Shown here one piece after another: positions 18,961 through 27,883 of a stretch of DNA of 64,000 nt. The stretch covers positions 3,224,001 through 3,288,000 of the forward strand of contig CP093399.1 in the NCBI GenBank assembly GCA_029027825.1, given 5' to 3'. Source of the stretch: Rs1 sp029027825. Lineage in GTDB: Bacteria; Pseudomonadota; Gammaproteobacteria; Pseudomonadales; Balneatricaceae. How positions within the stretch are numbered: the first letter of the stretch is position 1; each line of letters opens with the position of its first letter. A program made the translations under genes and the position numbers. The notes below the pieces were generated by a model. The model saw only the letters and a program-made list of their open reading frames with translations. It did no database searches and was not told the origin of the DNA.

Positions 18961-19306
18961 AATAGTACTCGCATGCAATATTAAGTGAATTTGAATCGCG
19001 CTATCAAATAGGCAGTTCCCATCACTCAAGTGAATAGTCACAAAGTACTAGGAAATCTCTTAATAATACGATTTGTGCACATCATCTGCGCAGAGTGGTT
19101 TTGGATATTGCCCAATTACGACATGCAAATGCTTACACCTTAACCCACCTAGATAGCGATCAGTTTTAACGGCGATTTTTATAGAGAACAGCAAATCAAA
19201 CCGGTGATTTGTGATCAGTTGGAAGTCGTAATCAGGCAGTTTTCTATGCAACTTTTAGGCGAAGATTCGCCCATCAATTTAACCACAATAATGATAGGGA
19301 CTTGAT
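18961..19306. promoter_or_regulatory. Divergent intergenic region between gbcB and gbcA
   Basis: 346 bases lie between the divergent starts of gbcB and gbcA and must contain both promoters. GbdR is known to activate such genes in pseudomonads, but I could not pick out a convincing binding site here. A short open frame inside (19060-19251, reverse) has no support as a gene. Confidence 0.5.
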
Positions 19307-20575
19307 GTGAGCCAATACGATTTAATCAACATCAAACACAGTGATTTTGCACAAGCTAGCAGTGAAATGTATCGATTACTTGCCTCTCGAAAAGGTAATT
19401 TATCATTGCCACAACCGCTGTATAACGATCCGCAGATGTTTAAAGTAGACATGCAGGAAATTTTTCAAAAAGAATGGGTTTTTGTCGGTATGAGTTGCGA
19501 GCTACCTGAAAAGGGAGATTATATCGCGATTGATATTGCACAAAATTCGATTTTGCTAGTCCGCAGCGCCGAGGGCGAGATTAATGCTTTTCACAATGTC
19601 TGTCGTCATCGGGGTTCAAAATTATGTGACGGTCAACAAGGAAAAGTCGCCAATTTAGTGTGCCCATATCATCAGTGGACTTACGACTTAAAAGGCAATT
19701 TGTTATTTGCCGGCTCAGAAATGGGCGACAGCTTCAATATGCAAGATTACGGTTTAAAGACTGTGCACTGCGAGGTAGCAGGGGGCTTTGTTTTTGTCTG
19801 CCTAGCCAAGGGGGCTGCTCCAGATATTGCGCCTTTCGCCGCTACTCTCAATGAGTATATGCAACCTTATGATATAGAAAATAGTAAGGTAGCTCTGCAG
19901 AGTACTATTGAAGAGGCCGCTAACTGGAAATTGGTAATAGAAAACAATCGCGAGTGCTACCACTGCAATGCATCACATCCTGAGTTACTCGGCAGTCTTC
20001 TCGAGTTTGACGATACTAATGATCCCAGAGTAACTAGTGAGTTTTTGGCCCACTATGAAAAGCAAGCTAGCGCTTGGGACACTGAGCATATCCCACATCG
20101 GCACGTATCTCACGGGCTGGCCAATAGAGTGGTTCGCATGCCTTTAAAAGAGGGTGTTGAAGTAATGAGTATCGATGGCAAAGCATCTGCTAAATTGATG
20201 GGCAGAATAAAAAACCCTCAGCTTGGCTCGATGCGTATTCTACACTTACCTAACTCTTGGAATCACATGCAATCTGATCACTGTGTGATCTTCCAGGTTA
20301 TTCCTATCAGTGCACAAAAAACCTTAGTGACGACCAAGTGGCTAGTACATAAAGATGCCGTAGAAGGTGTAGATTACCAAGCGAGTCAACTACGCGAAGT
20401 CTGGGATGCAACTAATTATCAAGATAAGATACTAGCGGAGCGCAACCAACAGGGGATCAATTCAATCGGCTATGAACCTGGACCCTATTCAGAAACTTAC
20501 GAATTTGGGGTGATAAACTTCATTGATTGGTACAGTGCAACGGTGCGTAAAAATATAGACAACTCACATCGATAG
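19307..20575 (+). CDS. gbcA: Glycine betaine monooxygenase, Rieske oxygenase subunit
   Basis: Oxygenase component that demethylates glycine betaine to dimethylglycine. The 422-residue protein shows the Rieske 2Fe-2S motif NVCRHRGSKLC...LVCPYHQWTYD and the non-heme iron ligands in ENNRECYHCNASHPELL, with a later Asp. This fits the choline/betaine monooxygenase-like ring-hydroxylating family. Start is GTG at 19307 with AGGGA upstream. Divergent gbcB is its likely electron donor. Substrate is inferred from the surrounding choline genes. Confidence 0.92.
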   Translation: MSQYDLINIKHSDFAQASSEMYRLLASRKGNLSLPQPLYNDPQMFKVDMQEIFQKEWVFVGMSCELPEKGDYIAIDIAQNSILLVRSAEGEINAFHNVCRHRGSKLCDGQQGKVANLVCPYHQWTYDLKGNLLFAGSEMGDSFNMQDYGLKTVHCEVAGGFVFVCLAKGAAPDIAPFAATLNEYMQPYDIENSKVALQSTIEEAANWKLVIENNRECYHCNASHPELLGSLLEFDDTNDPRVTSEFLAHYEKQASAWDTEHIPHRHVSHGLANRVVRMPLKEGVEVMSIDGKASAKLMGRIKNPQLGSMRILHLPNSWNHMQSDHCVIFQVIPISAQKTLVTTKWLVHKDAVEGVDYQASQLREVWDATNYQDKILAERNQQGINSIGYEPGPYSETYEFGVINFIDWYSATVRKNIDNSHR

Positions 20576-20663
20576 CCCAGTAAAAATGACGCGGCGCCCC
20601 ATTTATCAACAGAACCTTAGCGAGTATTCAAACAAATTCCACATTTTTCCGTGGATAACTAAG

Positions 20664-20735
20664 TACACTGACTCCACTATTTCGCCGGTTTTTGCCTTGC
20701 GTTACCTTCGCTCGCAACGTTATGCAGAGGTCTCT
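20664..20735. mobile_element. MITE-like element, family B (copy 5, right half)
   Basis: Only the right half is present: ACTGACTCCACTATTTCGCCGG through TTTTTGCCTTGCGTTACC to GCAGAGGTCTCT. It lies in the 382-base gap between gbcA and the GGDEF-EAL gene. The rest of the gap shows no other clear feature. Confidence 0.75.
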
Positions 20736-20957
20736 AATACTGACTAATGGCCTGACACCCACCGACAAACGATGGATAGCAACAGCGCTAGCTACAGTAC
20801 TTAAAACAGTGTGTTTTTTGTACTTGTTTTTCTTTTAAGTCTTTAATATTAATATTAAATTCAGACAATATGTATTTTTTTGCTCTAGCGTAAAGCTACC
20901 TTTACCCTAGGAAATATATCTGTTATAAATTTGCCATCATAAAACTGTTGGAAAACT

Positions 20958-23825
20958 ATGACACTACATTCGCAAGCTAAATCTCTGTTAAGATATCAAT
21001 CAATAGGTATCACTTGCATAGTATTAGCTATTATTGCTGGAATTTTTAGCTATTTTCTTTTAAAAGATAATTCCAATCATAAACATCGACTGCAAACCTT
21101 AGATTTCGAAGTTAGAGAAGCGCACAAAAGACGCATCCAGCTGGAAGTGAAAAATGCCAGTAACTACATTATTTACATGAACTCCCAAGCAGAAAATCAA
21201 TTAAAGCGTCAATCTAAAGCGGCGGTTGAAAAAGCGCACATTATCGCCAGCAGTATTTATAGACAACAGAAAGACATCTTGAGTCCAGAAAAAATTAAGC
21301 GACTGATTATTGAAACACTCCGAGATATCCGTTTTTTTAACGGCCGCGGTTATTATTTTATCGACGGCTTAGATTCACTCGTACACATGCTCCCCCCTTT
21401 CCCTAAGCTGGAAGGCAGCTATTTTTTTGATATTCCGAATACCACCACCAACTTTCAACTAATTTTGGATTCATTAGACAACCCTCAAAAAGCCGGTTAC
21501 TCGCAATACCAATGGTACTCTCCTGCTAGGCCCAAACAGCTCAGCGAAAAAATCAGCTACGCAAAGGTATTTGAACCTTTTGATTGGCTGATAGGCGCGG
21601 GGGACTACCTGTCAGGATTTGAACAAGATTTGCGACTAGACGCCTTAGAGCGGCTCTCTAAATTAAAACTCAACAGCCAAGCTAACATCACCATATTAGA
21701 CACGAACGGCCAGTTAATTAGCAATTTCCAACAGCACAATCTGTTTACAAATAACCAGGCACTGAATATCATCCTGTCGAATGAAATCATCTCATTTGCA
21801 CAGCAGGGCGGAGGATTCATAGACTTTTCTAAACTGCTGAATACACCATTAAAAGATAAAAACCAGCTTGCCTATATTGAAACTATTGAACCTTTAAATT
21901 GGATAGTTATTGCCGATATTTCCCCGGGCAAAATCAACAAAATCATAGCCACGCAAAGCAGCCAGATTGAATTGCAGTCCCGTGAAGATATGCAAGTCCT
22001 AATGATAGTGTTAGCGATCACCGCTTTGATTACTCTATTAATTATTTACCTTTACAACGTGTGGTTTCAGCGCCTTTTCAAAAAGTACCAGAGCAGCTTA
22101 GATTTAAAACAACAAGAAATCTCACTAAACAACCAAAAACTGAAACTTGCCTCAAGAGTTTTTGAATCGACCAGCGATGCAATTGTAGTCACTAACACTA
22201 AGTTAAAAATAATAGCGGCCAATCCTGCCTGTATCAAAATTACCGGCTACCAAGCAGAGGAAATCATCGACAAGAATGCTAAATTTTTATGCTCAGGCCA
22301 CCAAGATGACTATTTCTATGAAGAAGTATTTCAACAGTTACATCAACAGGGGCACTGGCAGGGTGAATTCTGGAATAAGCACAAAAGTGGCAAGGTTTAT
22401 CCGATATGGTTATCTATTTCTACGTTTATCGATACTAAACACAGGATATTAAATTACATTGCGATATTTTCCGACATAACGGAACTAAAAAAGACCGAGA
22501 AGCGCTTAACTTATCTGGCAGATTATGACCCATTAACGCAACTTGCGAAGCGCCACATACTGGCTGATAGGGTCGATGAAATTATTAAATACAGCGAGCT
22601 CAATCATCAGCAACAATTTGCATTAATGCTGATTGACTTAGATCGATTTAAAAACATCAATGACACTTTGGGACATAACATTGGCGATCAAGTACTGCAA
22701 CATATTGCCAAAAGACTATCCGCCAACATCCGCGCGTCAGATATAATAGGTCGTTTGAGTGGCGATGAATTTATTATCTTAGTTAACCACAACAAAGCCT
22801 ATTCGGCAGCAAGCCGCTTAGCTAGTCGCATCATCATAGACTTGGCTGAACCGATTAAAATTGCCGATCATGATTTAGTGGTCACCCCCAGCATTGGCAT
22901 TGCCGCTTTCCCCGATGACGGTATTGATTTTGATTCACTGTTGAAAAATGCCGATGCGGCTTTAAACCATGCAAAGTCCCAAGGTAGAAACAACTATCAA
23001 TTTTTCACTGATGATATGCACCAGCGCGCATCGGAAAAGCTCTCACTAGAAAGGGGTTTGCGCTTAGGCCTAAGCAAACAACAATTTGAACTGCACTACC
23101 AACCCCAATTTGATTTAGCGACTAATGAACTAGTAGGTTGTGAAGCTTTATTGAGATGGAATTGCCCGAAATTAAACTCACCCTCCCCAGATAAGTTTAT
23201 ACCGATCGCAGAAGATACGGGTCTAATCTTACCGATCGGGCAGTGGGTATTAGATACCGCCTGCAGACAAGCCAAGCACTGGCAAGAGCAAGGCTACAAA
23301 GCTATTCCTATCGCGGTCAACGTCTCCAGTTACCAATTTACAAAAAATATCGTCAGCTCAATACAACACAGCCTCGACACCGCCAGTTTAGACCCTAGTT
23401 TGCTGGTGATTGAAATTACTGAAAGTGCCTTGATGCAAGATCCTGAATTCACCAAAAATTCCTTGCTAGAATTACGCGCGTTAGGCTTAAAAATAGCGCT
23501 GGACGACTTTGGCACTGGCTACTCTTCGCTGGCGTACTTAAAGCGTTTCCCAATCGATAAGCTAAAAATAGATAAAACTTTTATTACCGGATTACCTGAC
23601 GATCAGGATGATTTAGTTATTACCCGCTCAATTTTGGATGTTGCCAACAATCTTAATATGACCACCATTGCCGAAGGCGTAGAAACCACTGCACAACAGC
23701 AACTCCTCTCTGAACTAGGCTGTCAACAAATGCAAGGATTCCTCAAGGGAAGGCCGGTAGCTGCCAAACAGTTTGCCTTACAGCATTTAGTGAGTGAGTG
23801 CTTAGACCCTAAAGTTCGCAGCTAA
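20958..23825 (+). CDS. Cache-PAS-GGDEF-EAL cyclic di-GMP signalling protein
   Basis: Membrane sensor probably making and/or breaking cyclic di-GMP. The 955-residue protein has an N-terminal membrane segment (about residues 12-34), a periplasmic Cache sensor region (about 50-330; NGRGYYFIDGLDSLVHMLPPFPKL), a second membrane segment near 345-370, a PAS domain (about 400-515; FESTSDAIVVTNTKLKIIAANPACIKITGY), a GGDEF domain with SGDEF at about 600 (first Gly replaced by Ser), and an EAL domain with CEALLRW near 727 and DDFGTGYSSLAYLKRFP. EAL motifs look complete, so phosphodiesterase activity is plausible; cyclase activity is uncertain. It is a single gene; a convergent terminator lies at its 3' end. 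Signal unknown. Confidence 0.93.
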   Translation: MTLHSQAKSLLRYQSIGITCIVLAIIAGIFSYFLLKDNSNHKHRLQTLDFEVREAHKRRIQLEVKNASNYIIYMNSQAENQLKRQSKAAVEKAHIIASSIYRQQKDILSPEKIKRLIIETLRDIRFFNGRGYYFIDGLDSLVHMLPPFPKLEGSYFFDIPNTTTNFQLILDSLDNPQKAGYSQYQWYSPARPKQLSEKISYAKVFEPFDWLIGAGDYLSGFEQDLRLDALERLSKLKLNSQANITILDTNGQLISNFQQHNLFTNNQALNIILSNEIISFAQQGGGFIDFSKLLNTPLKDKNQLAYIETIEPLNWIVIADISPGKINKIIATQSSQIELQSREDMQVLMIVLAITALITLLIIYLYNVWFQRLFKKYQSSLDLKQQEISLNNQKLKLASRVFESTSDAIVVTNTKLKIIAANPACIKITGYQAEEIIDKNAKFLCSGHQDDYFYEEVFQQLHQQGHWQGEFWNKHKSGKVYPIWLSISTFIDTKHRILNYIAIFSDITELKKTEKRLTYLADYDPLTQLAKRHILADRVDEIIKYSELNHQQQFALMLIDLDRFKNINDTLGHNIGDQVLQHIAKRLSANIRASDIIGRLSGDEFIILVNHNKAYSAASRLASRIIIDLAEPIKIADHDLVVTPSIGIAAFPDDGIDFDSLLKNADAALNHAKSQGRNNYQFFTDDMHQRASEKLSLERGLRLGLSKQQFELHYQPQFDLATNELVGCEALLRWNCPKLNSPSPDKFIPIAEDTGLILPIGQWVLDTACRQAKHWQEQGYKAIPIAVNVSSYQFTKNIVSSIQHSLDTASLDPSLLVIEITESALMQDPEFTKNSLLELRALGLKIALDDFGTGYSSLAYLKRFPIDKLKIDKTFITGLPDDQDDLVITRSILDVANNLNMTTIAEGVETTAQQQLLSELGCQQMQGFLKGRPVAAKQFALQHLVSECLDPKVRS

Positions 23826-23836
23826 TTTTAGGGTCT
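23804..23836. terminator. Bidirectional hairpin at the convergent 3' ends
   Basis: AGACCCTAAA and TTTAGGGTCT form a 10-base stem around the stop codon of the GGDEF-EAL gene and the stop of the MocR gene on the other strand, a suitable terminator for both. There is no long T run. Confidence 0.6.
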
Positions 23837-25197
23837 ATCTGTTTTGCCGTACAACAAGCGAGCTAATAGCGATAATCCGACAACAAATCGCTTGTCATCT
23901 GCCTCCGCCATCACTGATAGTCGCACTGCATTTACCGGTTCGACGACACTAAAATATGCGGCATCACTGACTAACAACCCCTGTTCATGACAAGCTTGAG
24001 TAAAAGCACTACTCTGCCAGCATTTAGGTAAATGTAACCAGCAGCTATAGCTGCTACTCTGCCTTGCTATTTGATACTCTGACAAGTACTCAGTCACCAA
24101 TCGCTGCCTGAAGGATGCAATATTTTTTTGCTCACTCGCCAAGGAAAACGCTGCTCCTGAGTTTATCATCCCACTAGCCATTTCAAAAACCAGAGGTGAT
24201 GGCATCCACAAAGTGGCGCGAATAAAGTCTTTCATGATTGCTTGCTGCTCCACTGGCACCTTCAAGTACCCACAGCGCAAGCCCGGGCCAATCGCCTTGG
24301 ATAAACTGCTAATATAAAAGGCACGATCTGCAATCAGATCAGTAATCGGCTGAATTTTTCGTTGATTCAAAAAAGCGTAAATATCATCTTCAATTAACCA
24401 GATATCCTGATCCACCACTACCTGAGCAATTTGCTGGCGCCGCTGTAAGGACATAGTCGCTCCAGTTGGGTTTTGTTGCGAGGGGACCACCAGCGCTGGT
24501 TTTTCCAATAGACATTGCGCTTGCAGCGCCTCAGCCATCATCCCCTGCTCATCCATCGCTATAGGGATAACCCTACGCCGTAAGTATTTGCAAACTGATA
24601 ATAGCCCTGGGTACGTCTGTGCCTCTACAGCGATGCAATCTCCTTGCTTCGAATAGAGTTGGATCAAACTTGTCAGTGCATTTTGTGCACCATTGGTGAG
24701 TATTATCTGCTCGGGGCTTGCTACACTTAAACCATAGTTGCGACACCAGCTAGCCCCAGCCTGACGATGCTCCAATAAGCCGCTACCTTCACTGTATGAT
24801 AACAACTGATGTATTTTCATAGCACTTAAGCTCTGTTGACATTGCTGCTGTAAATCCACTAAATTTGCTGTTATGCAAGGCTGTAATATCGAAAAATTAA
24901 TATCAATTTTGGCAACTGAAGCATGAATAACATTTTCCAATCGCTGTTCCAGAACATAGCTTCCACGTCCGACAAACGATTCTATTTGACGCTGTTCAAC
25001 TAACAATTGAAAGTTTTAGAGACAGTCACCGCGGTAGTTCCCCACTGTTTCGCGAGGTCTCGATGTGTAGGTAATTTACTGCCTTGTGGATATTCACCCG
25101 CTGCAATTTTGGCATTGATTTTCGCCGCTATGACTTGGTATTTAAATTGATTGATGCTTGCTACACAGCCTTTAATAATGATAATGGAGGCTAATAT
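23828..25197 (-). pseudogene. MocR-type GntR/aminotransferase regulator, frameshifted
   Basis: MocR regulators join an N-terminal GntR winged helix to a class I aminotransferase-like domain. The main reading frame (23828-25006, 392 residues) has the aminotransferase part, including PLP-site motif SSLSKAIGPGLRCGYLKVP. Upstream on the same strand, another frame encodes the missing winged helix, KYQVIAAKINAKIAAGEY then PQGSKLPTHRDLAKQWGTTA and VTVSKTF, which should continue into QLLVEQRQIESFVGRGSYV. The two frames are offset by one base near 25010-25012, in a run of T, and the N-terminal part has no ATG or other ordinary start. So the gene is broken, unless the shift is a sequencing error. The ligand, if active, is unknown. 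Confidence 0.8.
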
Positions 25198-25273
25198 TTA
25201 ATCTTTTGGCTCTACAAACTATTACAACAATGCATTTGACATATTTCAATTTCAATAATACTATTTATGAAAA

Positions 25274-25438
25274 TGAGACACTCAGCATAGCGTCATGAAC
25301 GAAGGTAATACAAGGCAAAAACCAGCGGAATAGCGAAGTTAGTGTGCCCTTTTTTATAGGCTTTACTGGTATACGTGAGCAAATTTAGCCATTTTTTAAC
25401 GCAGTATTACCAAGTACAGCCGTTATGCTGACATCTCA
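25274..25438. mobile_element. MITE-like element, family B (copy 6, diverged)
   Basis: A 165-base element whose left end is TGAGACACTCAGCATAGCG and whose right end, read on the other strand, is TGAGATGTCAGCATAACGG. It is flanked by AAA on both sides (25271-25273 and 25439-25441). The body carries inverted family B sequence (AAGGCAAAAACCAGCGG). It ends 35 bases before the dehydrogenase-like start, so it lies in that gene's promoter region. Confidence 0.75.
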
Positions 25439-25472
25439 AAACATCACCTAACGTCATCAAAGGAGTAAGACA

Positions 25473-26276
25473 ATGACCAACAAATCTGCAGCATTTATCG
25501 GCCTTGGTGTTATGGGCTACCCTATGGCTGGGCACCTTAAAACTGCGGTCATCAAAACCCCCGTCCACCATCGCAGTCAGCAAACGGCGCTCAATTGGAG
25601 CCGGCAACACGCTGGCCAACATGCTGCTACTCCCCGAGCAGCAGCGATCAATGCTGACATTGGGATTAATTGTGTCGGTAATGATGATGACGTAAGAAGT
25701 GTGGTTTATGGTGCCGATGGCATTTTAGCGGGATTGAAAGCGGGAGCTATTTTAGTCGATCACACCACCACTTCCGCGACACTGGCCATAGAATTACAAA
25801 CTGCCTGTCAAAAACAAGCGGTTACATTTATCGATGCACCAGTTTCCGGGGGTCAGGCAGGTGCCGAAAACGGTAAGTTAACTGTGATGTGCGGTGGCCA
25901 GCAAGCCAGCTTTGATCTCGCGGTACCTTACATGGAAAGCTATGCTCAACAAATCCAATTACTCGGCGAAAACGGCCAGGGCCAGCGCTGTAAAATGGTC
26001 AATCAAATTTGCATTGCCGGAGTACTGCAAGGGTTATCTGAAGCATTAAAGCTCGCCCAAAGTGCTAATTTAGATATCCCACAAGTAGTTAATACCCTGA
26101 AACATGGAGCTGCTGGTTCCTGGCAGATGGAAAACCGCTTAGTAAGTATGGGCCAAGACAAATTCGACTTCGGTTTTGCCATCGATTGGATGCGCAAAGA
26201 TCTGGGTATTTGCCTGGAAGAAGCGGCTAGTCACAATTTAGAACTACTGCTAACTCAAGATGTCGATCGCCTTTAA
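25473..26276 (+). CDS. 3-hydroxyisobutyrate-dehydrogenase-like oxidoreductase, truncated by a nonsense codon
   Basis: NAD(P)-dependent beta-hydroxyacid dehydrogenase family (3-hydroxyisobutyrate, tartronate semialdehyde or glyoxylate reductase type). The 267 residues include the NAD motif FIGLGVMGYPMAGHLK, FIDAPVSGGQAGAENGKLTVMCGG and the catalytic-Lys region KMVNQICIAGVLQGLSEALKLA. The TAA at 26274-26276 replaces what should be a Tyr codon: translation in the same frame continues SKLQPAGLGRMDTSSLVKSMS, which matches the family's C-terminus. So the protein lacks 22 residues. RBS AAAGGAG precedes the ATG. Specific substrate unknown. Confidence 0.85.
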   Translation: MTNKSAAFIGLGVMGYPMAGHLKTAVIKTPVHHRSQQTALNWSRQHAGQHAATPRAAAINADIGINCVGNDDDVRSVVYGADGILAGLKAGAILVDHTTTSATLAIELQTACQKQAVTFIDAPVSGGQAGAENGKLTVMCGGQQASFDLAVPYMESYAQQIQLLGENGQGQRCKMVNQICIAGVLQGLSEALKLAQSANLDIPQVVNTLKHGAAGSWQMENRLVSMGQDKFDFGFAIDWMRKDLGICLEEAASHNLELLLTQDVDRL

Positions 26277-26342
26277 TCGAAATTACAACCAGCAGGTTTA
26301 GGAAGAATGGATACCTCATCGCTTGTTAAATCAATGTCATAA
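26277..26342 (+). other. Decayed C-terminal tail of the dehydrogenase gene
   Basis: In-frame continuation beyond the TAA at 26274-26276. It encodes 21 residues with GLGRMDTSSLVKSM, a hallmark C-terminus of the family, and then a proper TAA at 26340-26342. Full-length would be 289 residues, the normal size. Confidence 0.8.
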
Positions 26343-26396
26343 CCATAAAACACCTTGATTGAAGCTCTCGAATAACTGCGAGAGGCTGCTATATTT

Positions 26397-26434
26397 TGCA
26401 CCAAGCTTAGCGACTGCTCAGCTGGTGCAATTTT
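26397..26434 (+). terminator. Possible terminator downstream of the dehydrogenase
   Basis: TGCACCA...TGGTGCA inverted repeat (7 base arms, 19-base loop) followed by ATTTT. Weak because of the long loop; a smaller CTCTCG/CGAGAG hairpin is at 26365-26384. Nothing else is recognisable in the 26343-26628 gap except the hairpin at 26592. Confidence 0.4.
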
Positions 26435-26591
26435 AAATAACACCTGGATCAGGTACTTGCATATTTTCAGTCAAAAACGCAGGTAGCAGCCAGGCACAGA
26501 GCAGTATCGCTGACTAATCATCTACTGCTTTTAGCTGAACCACTTGACTTAGTTTTTATAGCCATTCAATTTACAGTTTCGCTTCACTAGG

Positions 26592-26609
26592 ACCAGTTTA
26601 TCAACTGGT
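26592..26609 (-). terminator. Hairpin just after the nitrilase gene
   Basis: ACCAGTT-tatc-AACTGGT, a 7-base stem with a tetraloop, 19 bases beyond the stop of the reverse-strand nitrilase gene. It lacks a T run, so only a candidate terminator. Confidence 0.4.
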
Positions 26610-26628
26610 CAAAGATCGAGCTAGCAAG

Positions 26629-27480
26629 TTATTCCCTGCCAGCTTTAACTAGCGGCCCGAGACTGTTAAGGTAATCATTGTTAAAACCATCTTGATAGAC
26701 GCCGAAGTCAACTGCCCTATCTCTAAAACTTTTTAAAGGCTGACCTAAACCACCCATGATTCCTTTAGTACGCTGACGCCGTACTTGGTCTAAGTCGATT
26801 TCAATAGGAATAATTTGTTCAAGTTCCCCCGCTTGATGTAAAACCTTACCTGCTGGATCGACAATAATTGAACGACCATTGCCCCCCTCAGAGAGACCGT
26901 TAATATCCACAAAGTAACACTGATTGAGCGCGGCTGTCGCCACCGCATTGGCCAGCTCTATGTCTCTATCGATAGTCCCGGTTAAGGTAGGGTGGATAAT
27001 AACTTCTGCACCAAGTGCTGTCAGCGTTCTACTGGTCTCTGGGAACCAGGCATCGTAGCAGATAGACAGACCAAAACGCCCTACATGTGGCACGTCAAAT
27101 ATACAAAACTCACTGCCAGCGGTAATCCCTGTCTCGTAAGGCATAAACGGAAACATCTTATGGTAGCGATTAACAATTGTCCCCTCTGGGTTGATCACAA
27201 TAGACGTATTGTAAATTCTATCCCCAACACGCTCAAAATGAGAGCCCGGTATTAGCCATAAGCCATAGCGTTCAGCCAGTTCACATAACTTTAGCTCTGT
27301 ATCAGACCCTTTCACTACAGCCAGTGCAGGATCAGGTCCGGCGACTGCCAACTCACTAAACACTGCCATTTTCACCCAGGGAAAACGGAACACCAAGCTA
27401 GCTAATTGTCTTTCTATCTCTTCTAAATTATCTTTTGCTGATACATGCATTTGCATACCAGCGATAGCAAAAGGTGTCAT
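26629..27480 (-). CDS. Carbon-nitrogen hydrolase (nitrilase superfamily)
   Basis: Hydrolyses nonpeptide C-N bonds. The 283-residue protein shows the Glu-Lys-Cys triad region: FSELAVAGPD (Glu), YHKMFPF (Lys) and SICYDAWFPE (Cys) with NTSIVINPEGTIV. Length is normal. The exact substrate cannot be deduced; amidase, omega-amidase, N-carbamoyl amidohydrolase and related activities all belong to the family. It lies downstream of a C45-type hydrolase on the same strand, with two MITE-like elements between them, so an operon link is not clear. Confidence 0.88.
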   Translation of the reverse strand: MTPFAIAGMQMHVSAKDNLEEIERQLASLVFRFPWVKMAVFSELAVAGPDPALAVVKGSDTELKLCELAERYGLWLIPGSHFERVGDRIYNTSIVINPEGTIVNRYHKMFPFMPYETGITAGSEFCIFDVPHVGRFGLSICYDAWFPETSRTLTALGAEVIIHPTLTGTIDRDIELANAVATAALNQCYFVDINGLSEGGNGRSIIVDPAGKVLHQAGELEQIIPIEIDLDQVRRQRTKGIMGGLGQPLKSFRDRAVDFGVYQDGFNNDYLNSLGPLVKAGRE

Positions 27481-27566
27481 ATCGTTCCTTATTTATAAAC
27501 AAGAATCATCTAAAAGTGATCCTAATCGGGGCTAGTTTCCGCCAAGCTTAGCGGGGTTCGCGTACA

Positions 27567-27609
27567 GAGACCTAATGAAGCTAAGCGCAGTTGTTATACC
27601 GAGGTCTCA
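27567..27609. mobile_element. MITE-like element, family B remnant (copy 7)
   Basis: A 43-base remnant with GAGACCT at the left and CCGAGGTCTCA at the right, with GCTAAGCGCAGTTGTTATA between them, resembling the first part of family B inverted. Probably an internal-deletion derivative. Located upstream of the nitrilase start. Confidence 0.5.
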
Positions 27610-27721
27610 TTATATTATTACACTTATATTTTTCAAAACCACATTAAGAGAAAAACTCCTCGAGCTGGTCTATTTCATATTATCCTCGCTGATGATGACC
27701 ACACTTTCGCCCAACACTTAA

Positions 27722-27883
27722 CCCGAATATTGCACCCAATCGCTCGTGTTCTAGCTTGCTCCTTGTTTTTACAGACTTTTCTTTCTCAATCAACCGTTCA
27801 CACAAGAACGGCGTTCAATCGAAAAAAATCCTGTAAAAACAACTAGCGGCGTTATCATCACGGCATTGCATGCAATATCCGGG
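27722..27883. mobile_element. MITE-like element, family C, flanked by TTAA
   Basis: A 162-base inverted-repeat element. Left end CCCGAATATTGCA, right end on the other strand CCCGGATATTGCA. It is flanked exactly by TTAA on both sides (27718-27721 and 27884-27887). The arms continue as CTGTAAAAACAA and meet near a CCGTTC-acacaa-GAACGG hairpin. The right TTAA contains the stop codon (TAA) of the C45 hydrolase gene. TTAA target duplication is typical of some transposon families (IS1380 type), which is an inference. Confidence 0.75.

Noticed and set aside
19060..19251. 63-codon open frame in the gbcA-gbcB divergent region
   Set aside because: No features, and the region must carry two promoters.
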